DNA from: Candidatus Bathyarchaeota archaeon
GTDB lineage: Archaea; Thermoproteota; Bathyarchaeia; JAPDIZ01
Assembly (NCBI GenBank): GCA_029259355.1
Contig: JAPDIZ010000008.1
Location: forward strand, 42,274-106,273
Reading direction: 5' to 3'
DNA: 64,000 nt
The notes under the pieces were generated by a model that was not told the DNA's origin, made no database searches, and was given only the letters and a program-made list of their open reading frames with translations. Shown in pieces: positions 17,290-26,239 of this stretch. A program made the position numbers and the translations under genes. Numbering within the stretch: the stretch's first letter is position 1; every line of letters starts with the position of its first letter.

Positions 17290-17510
17290 CTTTCCTCACC
17301 GAGTGCTTGCTCAATTTCTTCTAGGTCAACCGACTCTTTTCCAGCTATTCCGTACAAATCTCTTGCTGAAAGGATTCGAACAGGTGTGAGCACAATCTTC
17401 CCCTCTACCACTTCTACCTCTAGTTCACTACCTTCTCGGATGTTCAGCATCTCCCTTACTTCGGCTGGGATTACTATCCTTCCCCTACTCTCAACAACTA
17501 TTCTTCCCAT
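17286..17510 (-). CDS. vapB: VapB antitoxin, AbrB/SpoVT type
   Basis: DNA-binding swapped-hairpin antitoxin (74 residues): GRIVVESRGRIVIPAEVREM, then a C-terminal tail (ILSARDLYGIAGKESVDLEE) that would wrap the PIN toxin. It precedes vapC with a four-base overlap. Such antitoxins repress their own promoter; TATATTC-like sequence lies just upstream. The pair is intact, unlike the VapBC remnant at 54.6-55.3 kb. Confidence 0.87.
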   Translation of the reverse strand: MGRIVVESRGRIVIPAEVREMLNIREGSELEVEVVEGKIVLTPVRILSARDLYGIAGKESVDLEEIEQALGEES

Positions 17511-17578
17511 ATTTCTTCACCCATGTGGGTAATCAATTTTCCCACATATATTCTCTATGCTTTTGGTAAGCATCTCTG

Positions 17579-18337
17579 CTATGATGTTTTAGGCTCTGGA
17601 AAGCTGGCTGGCTCTCCACCAAACCTCTCTATAGCCTTCTTAGCTCTATCCAAGGCTTTGGGCTCTTTAGACTCTATCCTCACGTAGACCCCATCTTCGA
17701 GGGGGTAGGAGCCCCAAGAAACACCCTCTATCTCCGACAGCTCGCGGAAGAGCTCCCTATACTCAACCTCCTCCTTTCTCTCGAGCCTATAGACTTGGTA
17801 GGTGAGGTGGGTGGGCTTGAAGACCACGCCTATAAGCGAGTCCATCATGGGAACAAACTCTCTCGGGGGGCCGGGAAGAACCACCACCTCGGTTTCTCCG
17901 CATCTAACGCGTATTCCGCAAGCAGCTCCCCTCTTATTGGGTATGGGCTCAGAACCCTCGACAACCATCGCATACTTCTTCCTATCCTCGTCAACCTCAA
18001 CTCCTCTCCTCTTAGCAAGCTCCTCAACCCACCTAAGCGCTCCCTCGTTTAGGACGAGCTTCTTCCCCAAGGCTTTGGCGAGGGCTTCCTTGGTTACGTC
18101 ATCTGGCGTGGCTCCAAGCCCTCCTATGATGATTAGGTAGCGGGGTTTTCTCGAAAGAGCTGAGCGAATGGCTTCCGAAATTGCTTCGAGGTCGTCGGGG
18201 ACTACTAGCTTTCGAGAGGTTTTGATCCCTATTTCGTATAGCCTCCTAGAGGCGTATGCTGAGTTGGTGTCTGCTACGTGGCCGCTCAGTATCTCGTTGC
18301 CCACCACGATGAACTCAGCTTCCTCTGAGGTGGGCAC
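17579..18337 (-). CDS. CinA/MoaB-like protein (molybdopterin-binding domain)
   Basis: COG1058-type protein of 252 residues: FIVVGNEILSGHVADTNSAY, IIIGGLGATPDDVTKEALA, VVVLPGPPREFVPMM. In bacteria the domain is part of CinA, linked to NMN deamidation or ADP-ribose hydrolysis; archaeal single-domain forms have no settled function. Only the N-terminal domain is present, without the deamidase domain. Last gene of a three-gene leftward group with a Cys-containing protein and a PHP enzyme. Confidence 0.85.
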   Translation of the reverse strand: MPTSEEAEFIVVGNEILSGHVADTNSAYASRRLYEIGIKTSRKLVVPDDLEAISEAIRSALSRKPRYLIIIGGLGATPDDVTKEALAKALGKKLVLNEGALRWVEELAKRRGVEVDEDRKKYAMVVEGSEPIPNKRGAACGIRVRCGETEVVVLPGPPREFVPMMDSLIGVVFKPTHLTYQVYRLERKEEVEYRELFRELSEIEGVSWGSYPLEDGVYVRIESKEPKALDRAKKAIERFGGEPASFPEPKTS

Positions 18338-18340
18338 TCG

Positions 18341-18613
18341 CTACCCACCCTCCAGCTCGCTCAAAAGCTTCTTGAGCTTTCTAAAGCCCTCCTTTATCTC
18401 CTCCTCTTTCCCCGCAAAAAGCTGCGCAAGCGTAAGCACTATGTTGAGCTTCATGAGCTCTAGCTGCTCCCTAATCTCAGCTCGCTGAGCTTCGTAAGCC
18501 ATTCGCTGGTTCTTAGCTACCACGCTCTGGAGGCAAGCTAAGCACCACCTAGGCTCGCTTGGAAGCTCTTCAAAGGGGCAATCTCTTTCGTTGTCAAACC
18601 TGCACTTTGGCAT
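18341..18613 (-). CDS. Uncharacterised protein with N-terminal cysteine cluster
   Basis: Ninety residues. The N-terminus has four cysteines (CRFDNERDCP and WCLACL), a likely zinc site, followed by a long amphipathic helix ending KLKKLLSELEGG. No family recognised. It starts 34 bases downstream of the PHP gene and stops three bases before the CinA-like start, so it is in that operon. Confidence 0.6.
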   Translation of the reverse strand: MPKCRFDNERDCPFEELPSEPRWCLACLQSVVAKNQRMAYEAQRAEIREQLELMKLNIVLTLAQLFAGKEEEIKEGFRKLKKLLSELEGG

Positions 18614-18647
18614 AGCTTCTCACGCCCAAGAAACATTTCTTAACGCG

Positions 18648-19190
18648 CTATATTGTGGTTTTGCTGGGGAGACGCTTCTTCAAAACCGCTTCCTCGAGAA
18701 GCTCAAGCTCTACCTCGTTGTAGAGCAAGCCTATGTCTTGGAGGCGGTGGGCGTCAGAGTTTCTAAGAGCGATCAGCTCAAGCTTCTCCGCAAGCTCTCG
18801 AGCCAAGGATGTGTTCATGGAGCTGTGGAGAGCGTTCTCCACTTCTATTCCGTGGCAGCTCGCTAGTATCTCAGGCCTGTAGTCATAGGGATGCGCCATA
18901 AACCTGAAAACCCCACACTCCAAGTAGAGCTCAACTACCTGCCTGTGGTAGCTTGGACCAACTCCACCTAGCTGAACCTCGCACCCAGGGATTATCAAAA
19001 CCTCTGGAAAGTACTCCTTCGCGATCTTCGCCGCCTCCAACCCATACCTTGGGTTGTCGTGCTCGGTTATGGCTATGCCATCCAACCCCCTTCGCTTCAC
19101 AGCCATCACTACGTGCTCAACAGCGTCGTAGGTTGGCTTGGGAAACCCCATAGCCTCAAAGGGGTGGGTGTGGAGGTCTAGCTTCAGCAT
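18648..19190 (-). CDS. PHP-domain metal-dependent phosphoesterase
   Basis: Small PHP-fold hydrolase of about 180 residues. Metal ligands are DLHTHP, ITEHDN, the glutamate in GCEVQL, FMAHPYDY and RNSDAH. Stand-alone PHP proteins remove phosphate from small molecules or nucleic acid ends; the substrate is unknown. The ATG gives MLKLDLHTHP. First gene of the leftward operon, divergent from the DUF1152 gene. Confidence 0.86.
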   Translation of the reverse strand: MLKLDLHTHPFEAMGFPKPTYDAVEHVVMAVKRRGLDGIAITEHDNPRYGLEAAKIAKEYFPEVLIIPGCEVQLGGVGPSYHRQVVELYLECGVFRFMAHPYDYRPEILASCHGIEVENALHSSMNTSLARELAEKLELIALRNSDAHRLQDIGLLYNEVELELLEEAVLKKRLPSKTTI

Positions 19191-19354
19191 CACCACCCAC
19201 TGGTAACTGCGTCGAAGACATAAGCAAAAACTCTGAAGAGATAAAGGCTTCCCAAAAAGCTAGTTTCGAGGCTTGAAGCTCAAGCTTAGCCTCTGAGGAA
19301 AAAGCTTTTCCCAGCGTAAAGCGTTTTAGAGCCTACCCCCGAGGTGCATCTTGC

Positions 19355-20383
19355 TTGGAAGATCTGCTGGTCAAGCATAGAGGCAAAGCCGCCCTGATCT
19401 TGGGAATAGGCGGTGGAGGAGACGTCGTCACCGCTGCTGTTCTCCGAAACTTCTTCACCTACTTCGACGTATCCGCGAGAATAGGTGGAGTTGTTTGGGA
19501 GCGCATATCCATAGATCCTGTACCGGGACCCGTGCGGCTGGAGGAGCTCAACCCGATCAAGCCCGATGGGGAAAGCATTGGCTGGGTGTGTGGCGAAACG
19601 GTTGCTCGAAGAAACGGCTCACTGATAAAGCCTCAGATATCTAGGGTGAGCAAGCTCCTCGGAGAGGAATGCTTAGCGATCGACTTGTGGAAAGCACCTC
19701 CATGCGTCGTTAGAGACCTAGCCCTAGTTGCGGAGGAGCTGGGTGCTTCGCTGCTGGTTGGAGTGGATGTTGGGGGAGATGTTTTGGCTACAGGCTCTGA
19801 AGAGGGCCTATGGAGCCCCCTATCTGATCAAGTGATGCTTGCTGTTCTCTCTGAGCTGGAGAGCCGAGGTTATGGGGCTGTTTTGGCTGTGCACGGCTTA
19901 GGAGCTGATGGAGAATTGAGCGTAGACTACCTGCTGATGAGGATGAGCGAGGTAGCGTCAAGCGGGGGTTACCTAGGTGCTAGAGGTCTTAACAGCGAAG
20001 ACGCTGAGCTTTTGGAGAAGCTGCTTGAGGTTACTGAGACGGAGTCGAGCGCTGCCCCCCTCGAGGGGTTTAGGGGCTACTACGGGAGGCGCGGGATAAG
20101 GCTGGGGACAAGGGAGGTTGAGGTTTCTCCCCTAACATCGGTAACCTTCTTCCTAGACCCGGTGAAGGTTTTTGAGAACTCCCCAATGGCTAAGGCTTTG
20201 TCTTCGGCTAAGGACTTGGAAGAGGCTAACCAAGCCCTCAACAAGATGGGGGTATACACTGAGCTAGACTTGGAGCGAGATGTCTATGAAGCTCTTTCGC
20301 GTGGAGAAAACGTTGGCAAAGGCGAGATCCTCGAGTTTAAGCGCAGAGGGCTTAGAAGGCTGAGGAAGGAGACAAAAGCATAG
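19355..20383 (+). CDS. DUF1152 family protein
   Basis: Archaeal protein of 342 residues with a glycine-rich Rossmann-like start (ALILGIGGGGDVVTAAVLRN) and the conserved LLVGVDVGGDVLATG and VHGLGADGELSVDYL. The family is conserved in archaea without known activity; the glycine-rich loop suggests nucleotide binding. The start is TTG after GAGGTG. It stands alone, with the divergent PHP operon to the left. Confidence 0.85.
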   Translation: MEDLLVKHRGKAALILGIGGGGDVVTAAVLRNFFTYFDVSARIGGVVWERISIDPVPGPVRLEELNPIKPDGESIGWVCGETVARRNGSLIKPQISRVSKLLGEECLAIDLWKAPPCVVRDLALVAEELGASLLVGVDVGGDVLATGSEEGLWSPLSDQVMLAVLSELESRGYGAVLAVHGLGADGELSVDYLLMRMSEVASSGGYLGARGLNSEDAELLEKLLEVTETESSAAPLEGFRGYYGRRGIRLGTREVEVSPLTSVTFFLDPVKVFENSPMAKALSSAKDLEEANQALNKMGVYTELDLERDVYEALSRGENVGKGEILEFKRRGLRRLRKETKA

Positions 20384-20818
20384 AAGAGCTGAATTCTTCC
20401 TCGAGGCGAATATTCTCCACCTATTGGCTTGGCTAGTGAAATCAAAGGAAATATCAGCGTGGCGATTTTGGGTTTTTTCCCGTGAAGAATGAGATAATGC
20501 CAGACTATGGCCACAAACAGACCACTACTAACTAGCTTCTATATGCTGATGTACAGCCTATGCCCTCGTCTGTGTGACTAGGTAGTATTTCTCAACCTTG
20601 ACCTCGTAGCCGCATTTTTGTCGATCAAACTCGTTCTAGCGGCTTTGCTCAGAAAAGGCGTTGCTCTAACCTCCACTCAGGGAGATAGAGTGAGGCAGCA
20701 AAAGCTACAGGGACAACTTCCTACAACCAAGCCTATGGTCTTTGCATTCATTGCGGAAGCATTTGCAATACGAGCCTAAGATGGTTTGTGGGGAGAGCTT
20801 CCTAGGTTTTTACGGGCT
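20384..20818. other. Intergenic stretch with a possible 52-residue frame
   Basis: No recognised gene. On the + strand an open frame of 66 codons runs from 20582 to TAA at 20779. From a TTG at 20618 it would give a peptide ending PMVFAFIAEAFAIRA, with a basic middle (QGDRVRQQKLQGQLP). It has no homologue I recognise and may be the tail of a lost gene. No tRNA-like fold or repeat was found. Confidence 0.3.
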
Positions 20819-21853
20819 TTACATGGGTTTTTTAACCGACAAGTTTATGGAAATTTCTGAGATATCGGCGCTGTAGTCTGCTATCCGCTTTAAGCTTTCG
20901 GCTACCGATCTGGCAACAAGCGCGTCGTTTACGCTAACCCTCTTCTCGATCAACATCTTGATGATACTATCCTCAATCTCTTTTGCTCTATTCGCCTCAT
21001 CAATGGTTTCGTGAGCGGTTTTTGCATCGCTGTTGAGAAGTGCTACGACAGATCTATTCAGCAAGGTAAGGATGGAATTCCCCATCTTCAGCAGCTCATT
21101 GGATACGTCGTCGCTTAGGGGTTTCTCCAACCACATAAGCGATTTAGCTATGCGCTGAGCGTGGTCGCCGATTCGCTCAACGCTTTTCGCAGCTATCCTA
21201 TACCCCAAACACTCGCGCATGTCGCTTAGCCCAATTTCAGATGGAAGCAAGAGGCCAAGTGCAGCAGCTTTAAGCTGCCTAACTATGAATAGGTAGAAGC
21301 GATCCACCACATCGTCTCGCTCCACGATCTCACTTAACAAGTGTTTTTCGGGGCTTTTGATACAAGCCAAGGCGTCGGAAGCCATAAACGCGGCGATATT
21401 GGCCATTCTGCGAAACGCAGTCTTTACTGGAAGCTCTGCTGGGCTTGCCAGACACTGAACAACCATCTCATTAGCTGATTCCTCAACAATCTCTACCCCA
21501 ACAAGCTTCTTAGAGATGGTTTCCTTCACCAACCGCCTGTGCTCATGCGTGTTTTCGCCAAACACCACCCTGATTGTCTTGTGCCCAGCTAGATAGCGTG
21601 CTACAAAGCTTCTCACAGCTGTTTGTAGAGACATCTCCTTAGAAACCCTCATCTCCCCAACTCTCTTCTCTGCGTCTTCTTCCGATTCCTCATGCCTCAT
21701 AGGGGATATTAGCAGCGAACCGTTTGGCTGCGTAACTATCGAGAGATAATCTCCATCTTTTACGTTTAGGCTTCGAGCCCACTCCTTTGGAAGGGATATC
21801 GCAAGCGTTGAGCCACCTGTTAGCTGAACCTTTCTCAAAAACCTAGCCGCCAT
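20819..21853 (-). CDS. phoU: AbrB-PhoU fusion, phosphate uptake regulator
   Basis: Residues 1-50 form an AbrB-type DNA-binding domain (LTGGSTLAISLPKEWARSL). The rest has two PhoU three-helix repeats with metal-binding motifs (EIVERDDVVDRFY, ESLKRIADYSADISE). Archaeal proteins of this build are thought to sense PstB state and act on the pst promoter directly. The gene is divergent from pstS across 137 bases that hold a candidate operator. Confidence 0.92.
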   Translation of the reverse strand: MAARFLRKVQLTGGSTLAISLPKEWARSLNVKDGDYLSIVTQPNGSLLISPMRHEESEEDAEKRVGEMRVSKEMSLQTAVRSFVARYLAGHKTIRVVFGENTHEHRRLVKETISKKLVGVEIVEESANEMVVQCLASPAELPVKTAFRRMANIAAFMASDALACIKSPEKHLLSEIVERDDVVDRFYLFIVRQLKAAALGLLLPSEIGLSDMRECLGYRIAAKSVERIGDHAQRIAKSLMWLEKPLSDDVSNELLKMGNSILTLLNRSVVALLNSDAKTAHETIDEANRAKEIEDSIIKMLIEKRVSVNDALVARSVAESLKRIADYSADISEISINLSVKKPM

Positions 21854-21919
21854 CTTCTCAATACTTTATGTAGGGTCTATGTATTTATTTGTTGCGAAAC
21901 GGGTTACATAGGCATACAC

Positions 21920-21932
21920 AGGGTAAGTAGGT
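21920..21932 (+). promoter_or_regulatory. Candidate phosphate-regulon operator upstream of pstS
   Basis: AGGGTAAGTAGGT in the phoU-pstS gap, followed ten bases later by the TATA-like GCAATATAG. Twelve bases recur exactly upstream of pstB at 24885-24897. The two copies flank the same regulon, and I found no third copy. Confidence 0.4.
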
Positions 21933-21990
21933 AAATGCAATATAGAGTTTTCGTAGAATTCTCTAAGAACGAGGAAGGAGTGAGGAAAGT

Positions 21991-23046
21991 ATGAAGAAGG
22001 TAGCGGCTGTTATCGTGATCGCTATAGCCTTGGCAGTCGCTGCTTGGGCGTGGCTGGCTCAACCCCATCAGCACACCATAACCTGCGCAGGCTCCACAAG
22101 TGTTGAACCCCTTATGAGGGTCTGGGCAGCTGAGTACATGAAAACGCATAGCGGCTACAGGATTGACGTATCTGGTGGAGGAAGCGGCAAGGGTATTCAG
22201 CAGGTAGCTGTGGGCGCCGTCGACATAGGCATGCACTCTAGGCCAATCATGGAGGGGAGAGACCCCAGCTTCAACCGAGTAACGATTGCGGTAGCCAACG
22301 ACGGCGTCGTCGTGGTAGTCAACAAAAACTCTCCTGTTGCTGGGTTGTCGAAGAAGGCGCTTCAAGCGGTATTCAACTACCCACCTCAGCAGTACCCAGT
22401 GAAGGCTTGGATTAAGGTGAGGACTGACCAAGCATTGAGATCAGTTGAGGTCGAGATTGTTAGGCAGGGCGATGGCACCATTCTACTAAGAGGCGATGGC
22501 TTCGAGTGCGTGCTCCAGCCCTACGTAAGGGCTGAGTCAAGCGGAACTGCAGAGACGTTCGCCGTGTTCCTATACGGAAGCTGGGAGGCCAAGTGGTCTG
22601 GGCTTCAGGGCAAGGGAGTTACTGGAAATGCGGGGATGGTCAACGCGATAGCCTCTGATGAACACGGAATAGGCTTTATTGCAAGAGCTTTCTTCGACCC
22701 AGCTAAGATGAGTGCTGTAGAGATCCTCAACGATACGGCAACGGCTAGGTGGAATGGCTACGAAGTCGATGAAAATGGTGTTCCTATCGACGAGGCTATA
22801 ATGATTGGCGCCAGTAGTCAAGCGATTCTAAGGGATGAGGACGAGGTTTCTGGGGGATACCCCATAGCCAGAGAGCTATACGTATCGATCAACCTAGACG
22901 CCTATGGAGGCGAGGTGCCGAGCTATGTCGCTGAATTCCTCAAGTGGTGTTTGAGCAGCGAAGGCCAGCAGTACGTCGATGATGTTGGGTATGTGCCGCT
23001 TAACCAGAAACAGGTGAGCGAGGGGCTCTCCTCGCTTGAGGGATAG
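21991..23046 (+). CDS. pstS: Phosphate ABC transporter, substrate-binding protein
   Basis: Extracellular phosphate binder. A hydrophobic N-terminal anchor (about residues 3-22) is followed by ITCAGSTSVEPLMRVWA and VSGGGSGKGIQQV, the loops that hold phosphate, and RAESSGTAETF. An insertion around residues 155-185 (QALRSVEVEIVRQGDGTILL) is larger than in bacterial PstS. No lipobox cysteine is obvious next to the helix, so it is probably held by its uncleaved anchor. It overlaps pstC by eleven bases. Confidence 0.93.
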   Translation: MKKVAAVIVIAIALAVAAWAWLAQPHQHTITCAGSTSVEPLMRVWAAEYMKTHSGYRIDVSGGGSGKGIQQVAVGAVDIGMHSRPIMEGRDPSFNRVTIAVANDGVVVVVNKNSPVAGLSKKALQAVFNYPPQQYPVKAWIKVRTDQALRSVEVEIVRQGDGTILLRGDGFECVLQPYVRAESSGTAETFAVFLYGSWEAKWSGLQGKGVTGNAGMVNAIASDEHGIGFIARAFFDPAKMSAVEILNDTATARWNGYEVDENGVPIDEAIMIGASSQAILRDEDEVSGGYPIARELYVSINLDAYGGEVPSYVAEFLKWCLSSEGQQYVDDVGYVPLNQKQVSEGLSSLEG

Positions 23047-23482
23047 GGTTTTGTTAAAACGCAGGGACGAGCTTGAACAAGTCCTCAAGCCTTTTTTTAC
23101 GCTATCAGCACTCATACCTCTGCTTCTCTTTGTCTTCTTCCTAGCGTATACTCTTGTCCAGAGCATGCCTGCGATAGCTCGGCTTGGAACCAAGCTCTTC
23201 ATCGGCAGGTGGCTGCCTGCGGCAGGCGAACATGGCCTTTTTCCCTCAATAGTTGCGAGCTGCTTGGTAACGGCTCTCTCCCTAGCCATGTCCCTACCGC
23301 CCTCAATGCTCTTCTCGATATACGTGGCGTTCTATGCAAGCCCAAAAGTTAGGGACGCAGTTAGGGTGTTGACCGAGTCGCTAGCTGGAATCCCGTCCGT
23401 GATCTATGGCGCGTGGGGGCTTCTTTGGCTCGTCCCGCTGATAAACAGGTATATAGGGCCTTTTTTTGGGTGCTACGCTTAG
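23036..23482 (+). CDS. pstC: PstC phosphate permease, N-terminal portion before a frameshift
   Basis: Inner-membrane permease. It has two or three transmembrane helices (FFTLSALIPLLLFVFFLAYT and SIVASCLVTALSLAMSLPPS) and then the conserved TESLAGIPSVIYGAWGLLWL. The frame ends soon after a run of seven T at 23461-23467. Reading resumes one base over in the following frame (LGATLSQYVAF), which holds the rest of PstC. Six T would give one continuous protein. A sequencing error, polymerase slippage or +1 frameshifting would each explain it. Confidence 0.85.
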   Translation: MRDRVLLKRRDELEQVLKPFFTLSALIPLLLFVFFLAYTLVQSMPAIARLGTKLFIGRWLPAAGEHGLFPSIVASCLVTALSLAMSLPPSMLFSIYVAFYASPKVRDAVRVLTESLAGIPSVIYGAWGLLWLVPLINRYIGPFFGCYA

Positions 23483-24881
23483 TCAGTATGTGGCGTTTCT
23501 TTCCTTTACGCCATCTGATACGGGCAATCTGCTGGCGGGATCCGTTGTCCTCGCGGTGATGGTTTTACCGATACTCGTTTTTGCACAGATTGAATTCCTA
23601 CAAGCTGTTCCGAGGGAGTTTGTCGAGGCTTCGCTTGCTTGCGGCGCTACGCGGTGGCAGATGGTCAAAACCGTAGCCCTTCCTTACGCGCTTCCCGGAG
23701 TGCTTGTCGGCGTTGTGCTTGGGCTAGGTAGAGCTGTAGGAGAGACCATGGCGATCTCTATGGTCGCTGGTCCAACAAACCCTCCCTCTACTCCCAATTC
23801 GCTATTTTCCCCCGCAACCCCCCTTACTACCCTGATCCTCATGAACATAGGAAGCTTAACCCCCGGTTTCTTTGAGTGGAGTGTGTTGTTTTCTGCAGCG
23901 CTCATTCTCCTATCCATCTCGGTGTTGGCTGTGGCAGCCACAAAGCTGCTTGCGCGAAGAAAGCAAGAGATAGGAGTCTACAATCTGCTCTACACGCCCT
24001 CTGGAAAAGCAGCATTCTTGGAGGAGAGTGTTGTGCGATCTCTCATGGTTGCTTTATGTCTGCTGGTGGGCTCGATACCCGTGTGTATTGTCGGCGAGTT
24101 TTTGATCAAGGGAGTTTTGGCCACAGCAGAAATTGGACCTCACGTAATCACTGAATGCCTAAGGCTGGTCCACCAAGGAGGTGAGGTGATGTTTTCAGGG
24201 GGGTTGTTGAACGATGTTGTGGGGTCTTTCCTGCTCTCCTTGCTATCAGCTGTGGTGGCTTTTCCCATAGGGCTGCTCACGGGGATTTACCTCGCGGAGT
24301 ATGCAGGAGAGCGGTGGCTTTCCAGAGCTATCAGAGTTGCTTGCGAGGCGTTGTCTTCGATTCCCAGCGTTGTGCTGGGGCTACTAGGCTTCGCGCTTTT
24401 CGTAATCTATGCCAAGGCAGTCACTGGAGGCATTTCGCTACTGTCTGGAAGCCTCACGCTCTCAGTGTTTGTAGTTCCCTACATCGCTAGAAGTGTTGAA
24501 GAGGGGCTTCGCAGTGTTCCGCAGGGCATCAAGGAGGCGGTCTATGCGGTTGGAGGCACAAGAGCACACGTCATACTGGTTAGCCTAAAGCAGATTAGGC
24601 CTATTCTAGCTGCTGCGTTTCTAAGCGGTTTTTTGAGGGCGTTGAGCGAATCGGCGCCGATACTCTTCACAGCAGGTCCAAGCGATTTCGTCCCCCGTGG
24701 GCTATGGGACCCCGTGGGGTGCTTACCCGTTAGGATCTACCTACTTGGCTTTGAGTTTAGAGTGTTTAAAAACGCTATGGCCTATCTTTACGCTGCGGCG
24801 ACGCTGCTTATGCTACTAATTATCCTCGTAAACATCCCCATGAGAGTCTTGGCAAAAAGATGGCGGAGGTATGTAGTCTAA
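23466..24881 (+). CDS. pstA: PstC C-terminal part fused in frame to PstA
   Basis: The first 165 or so residues complete PstC: the permease EAA loop is EASLACGATRWQMVKTVALP, followed by GRAVGETMAISMVAG. Without a stop or new start the same frame continues into a full PstA, with its own loop EAVYAVGGTRAHVILVSLKQ and ESAPILFTAG. PstC and PstA are normally separate chains that form a heterodimer, so this organism appears to make a single PstCA chain of about 610 residues once the T-run frameshift is resolved. Confidence 0.88.
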   Translation: MGATLSQYVAFLSFTPSDTGNLLAGSVVLAVMVLPILVFAQIEFLQAVPREFVEASLACGATRWQMVKTVALPYALPGVLVGVVLGLGRAVGETMAISMVAGPTNPPSTPNSLFSPATPLTTLILMNIGSLTPGFFEWSVLFSAALILLSISVLAVAATKLLARRKQEIGVYNLLYTPSGKAAFLEESVVRSLMVALCLLVGSIPVCIVGEFLIKGVLATAEIGPHVITECLRLVHQGGEVMFSGGLLNDVVGSFLLSLLSAVVAFPIGLLTGIYLAEYAGERWLSRAIRVACEALSSIPSVVLGLLGFALFVIYAKAVTGGISLLSGSLTLSVFVVPYIARSVEEGLRSVPQGIKEAVYAVGGTRAHVILVSLKQIRPILAAAFLSGFLRALSESAPILFTAGPSDFVPRGLWDPVGCLPVRIYLLGFEFRVFKNAMAYLYAAATLLMLLIILVNIPMRVLAKRWRRYVV

Positions 24882-24884
24882 ATA

Positions 24885-24897
24885 GGGGTAAGTAGGT
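24885..24897 (+). promoter_or_regulatory. Candidate phosphate-regulon operator upstream of pstB
   Basis: GGGGTAAGTAGGT directly after the pstCA stop. It shares twelve bases with the copy before pstS, and the A/T-rich TTATGTAAATAG follows, as a TATA box would. This suggests pstB has its own phosphate-responsive promoter. Confidence 0.4.
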
Positions 24898-24974
24898 CGC
24901 TAAGCTCTCCCCTTATGTAAATAGTTTAACCTGGTAATGATTTTCTACGCTCAACCTCTTTTCTGATACTAGAT

Positions 24975-25784
24975 ATGAGAGCCCTTACACAGCTCGGTAC
25001 GCTAGAGGCTACCGCTTCGTTTGAAAAGCTTATGTCAACTCCTAAGATGGCTACAAAAGACCTCTCCGTGTTTTACGGAGACAGTCAGGTCTTGAAAGAT
25101 GTCTGCATAGAAATCCCCAGAAACGCCATAACAGTAATCATGGGGCCTTCTGGTTGTGGCAAAAGCACGTTTTTGAAAACCCTTAACCGGATGGTTGAGC
25201 TTGTCGAAGAGGCTAAGGTTGTTGGACACGTCTTCCTAGAAGATCTAGACATATATGCGCCTGGGGTAAACGCAGTCGAGATAAGGAAGAGGGTGGGCAT
25301 GGTTTTCCAAAAGCCGAACCCCCTGCCAATGTCCATCTTCGACAACGTAGCATACCCGCTTAGAATCCATGGAATCCGAGATAGGAAGGTGTTGGAGGAT
25401 CGCGTGAAAAAGTGTTTGGAAGTTGTTAAGCTCTGGGAAGAGGTTAAAGATAGGCTGAGGGAACCAGCCTCTAAGCTATCTGGAGGACAGCAGCAGAGGC
25501 TGTGCATAGCTAGAGCGTTGGCCCTCGAACCAGAGGTCTTGCTACTCGATGAGCCAACGTCATCCCTAGACCCCATATCGACGGAAGCCATCGAAGAGCT
25601 TCTGCTAGAGTTGAAGAAGAACTACACGATAGTCATGGTGACGCACGAAGTTGCTCAAGCAAAAAGAGTAGCTGACTACGTCATATTCCTATACTTGGGC
25701 TTGGTTGTTGAACAGGGCCCAGCCAAGGAGGTATTCTATTACCCAAAAAGCGATTTGACTAAGAAGTTCCTTCAGGGATTCTAG
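24975..25784 (+). CDS. pstB: Phosphate ABC transporter ATP-binding protein
   Basis: Cytoplasmic ATPase driving PstSCA. Walker A is GPSGCGKST, the Q-loop is VFQKPNPLPMSIFDNVAYPL (PstB-specific), the signature is LSGGQQQR, Walker B is VLLLDEPTSSLD, and the H-loop is MVTHEVAQ. The first 19 residues (MRALTQLGTLEATASF...) are not part of the fold; ATGs at 25032 and 25047 (MATKDLSVFYG) would match relatives better. It lies 93 bases after pstCA behind its own candidate promoter. Confidence 0.94.
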   Translation: MRALTQLGTLEATASFEKLMSTPKMATKDLSVFYGDSQVLKDVCIEIPRNAITVIMGPSGCGKSTFLKTLNRMVELVEEAKVVGHVFLEDLDIYAPGVNAVEIRKRVGMVFQKPNPLPMSIFDNVAYPLRIHGIRDRKVLEDRVKKCLEVVKLWEEVKDRLREPASKLSGGQQQRLCIARALALEPEVLLLDEPTSSLDPISTEAIEELLLELKKNYTIVMVTHEVAQAKRVADYVIFLYLGLVVEQGPAKEVFYYPKSDLTKKFLQGF

Positions 25785-26038
25785 GCGTCTCAGAGGCGGT
25801 AGGCACGTGTCTACCTTCTCGTGAGAGTTGTCGATGAATTCTCAACTGAGGAAGAATAGCTTAGTGTGCGGCTTTCCCTAAAAAACTTCTTAGCTAGCTG
25901 GGAGACCTTGCTGGTCTCTATCCCTCGACGAACTCTGCACATGCTTTTACCCATCAAGTGCGCTACTAATCTACAACCAAAGCCCCTAGTGTAGTGGTTT
26001 CGAGCATAGTATGCCTCTGCATAGGCTTTGGGTGCCCA

Positions 26039-26239
26039 ATGAGCTCCAAGGGCAGGTACACGGAGATGCGTGGGGACGAGGTGTTCGCCTGCGAAGGGTC
26101 TGACGACCTTAAAGAAGTCCTCATCTACATATTCGAATGCGGTAGACATCCTCGATGGGATAGCGTTGTTCGCTTCGTAAGCGAGAGGGAGATGTCGAAG
26201 ATCGCCTCAGCCTTTATTGAGCTCTTCAACTCGATCTAG
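26039..26239 (+). CDS. Possible small protein of 66 residues
   Basis: Frame starting MSSKGRYTEMRGDEVFACEG and ending in a helix (SKIASAFIELFNSI). Codon use resembles coding sequence: charged residues, third positions like its neighbours. No family is recognised, and the region around it (25785-26230) is otherwise without identifiable genes. An overlapping minus-strand frame of 112 codons (25811-26149) is the competing reading. Low confidence for both. Confidence 0.3.
   Translation: MSSKGRYTEMRGDEVFACEGSDDLKEVLIYIFECGRHPRWDSVVRFVSEREMSKIASAFIELFNSI

Noticed and set aside
25811..26149. Minus-strand open frame of 112 codons overlapping the possible small gene at 26039
   Set aside because: Residue composition (many His, Tyr, Arg, Ser) looks like a shadow frame and no family is recognisable. 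I prefer the plus-strand reading, at low confidence.
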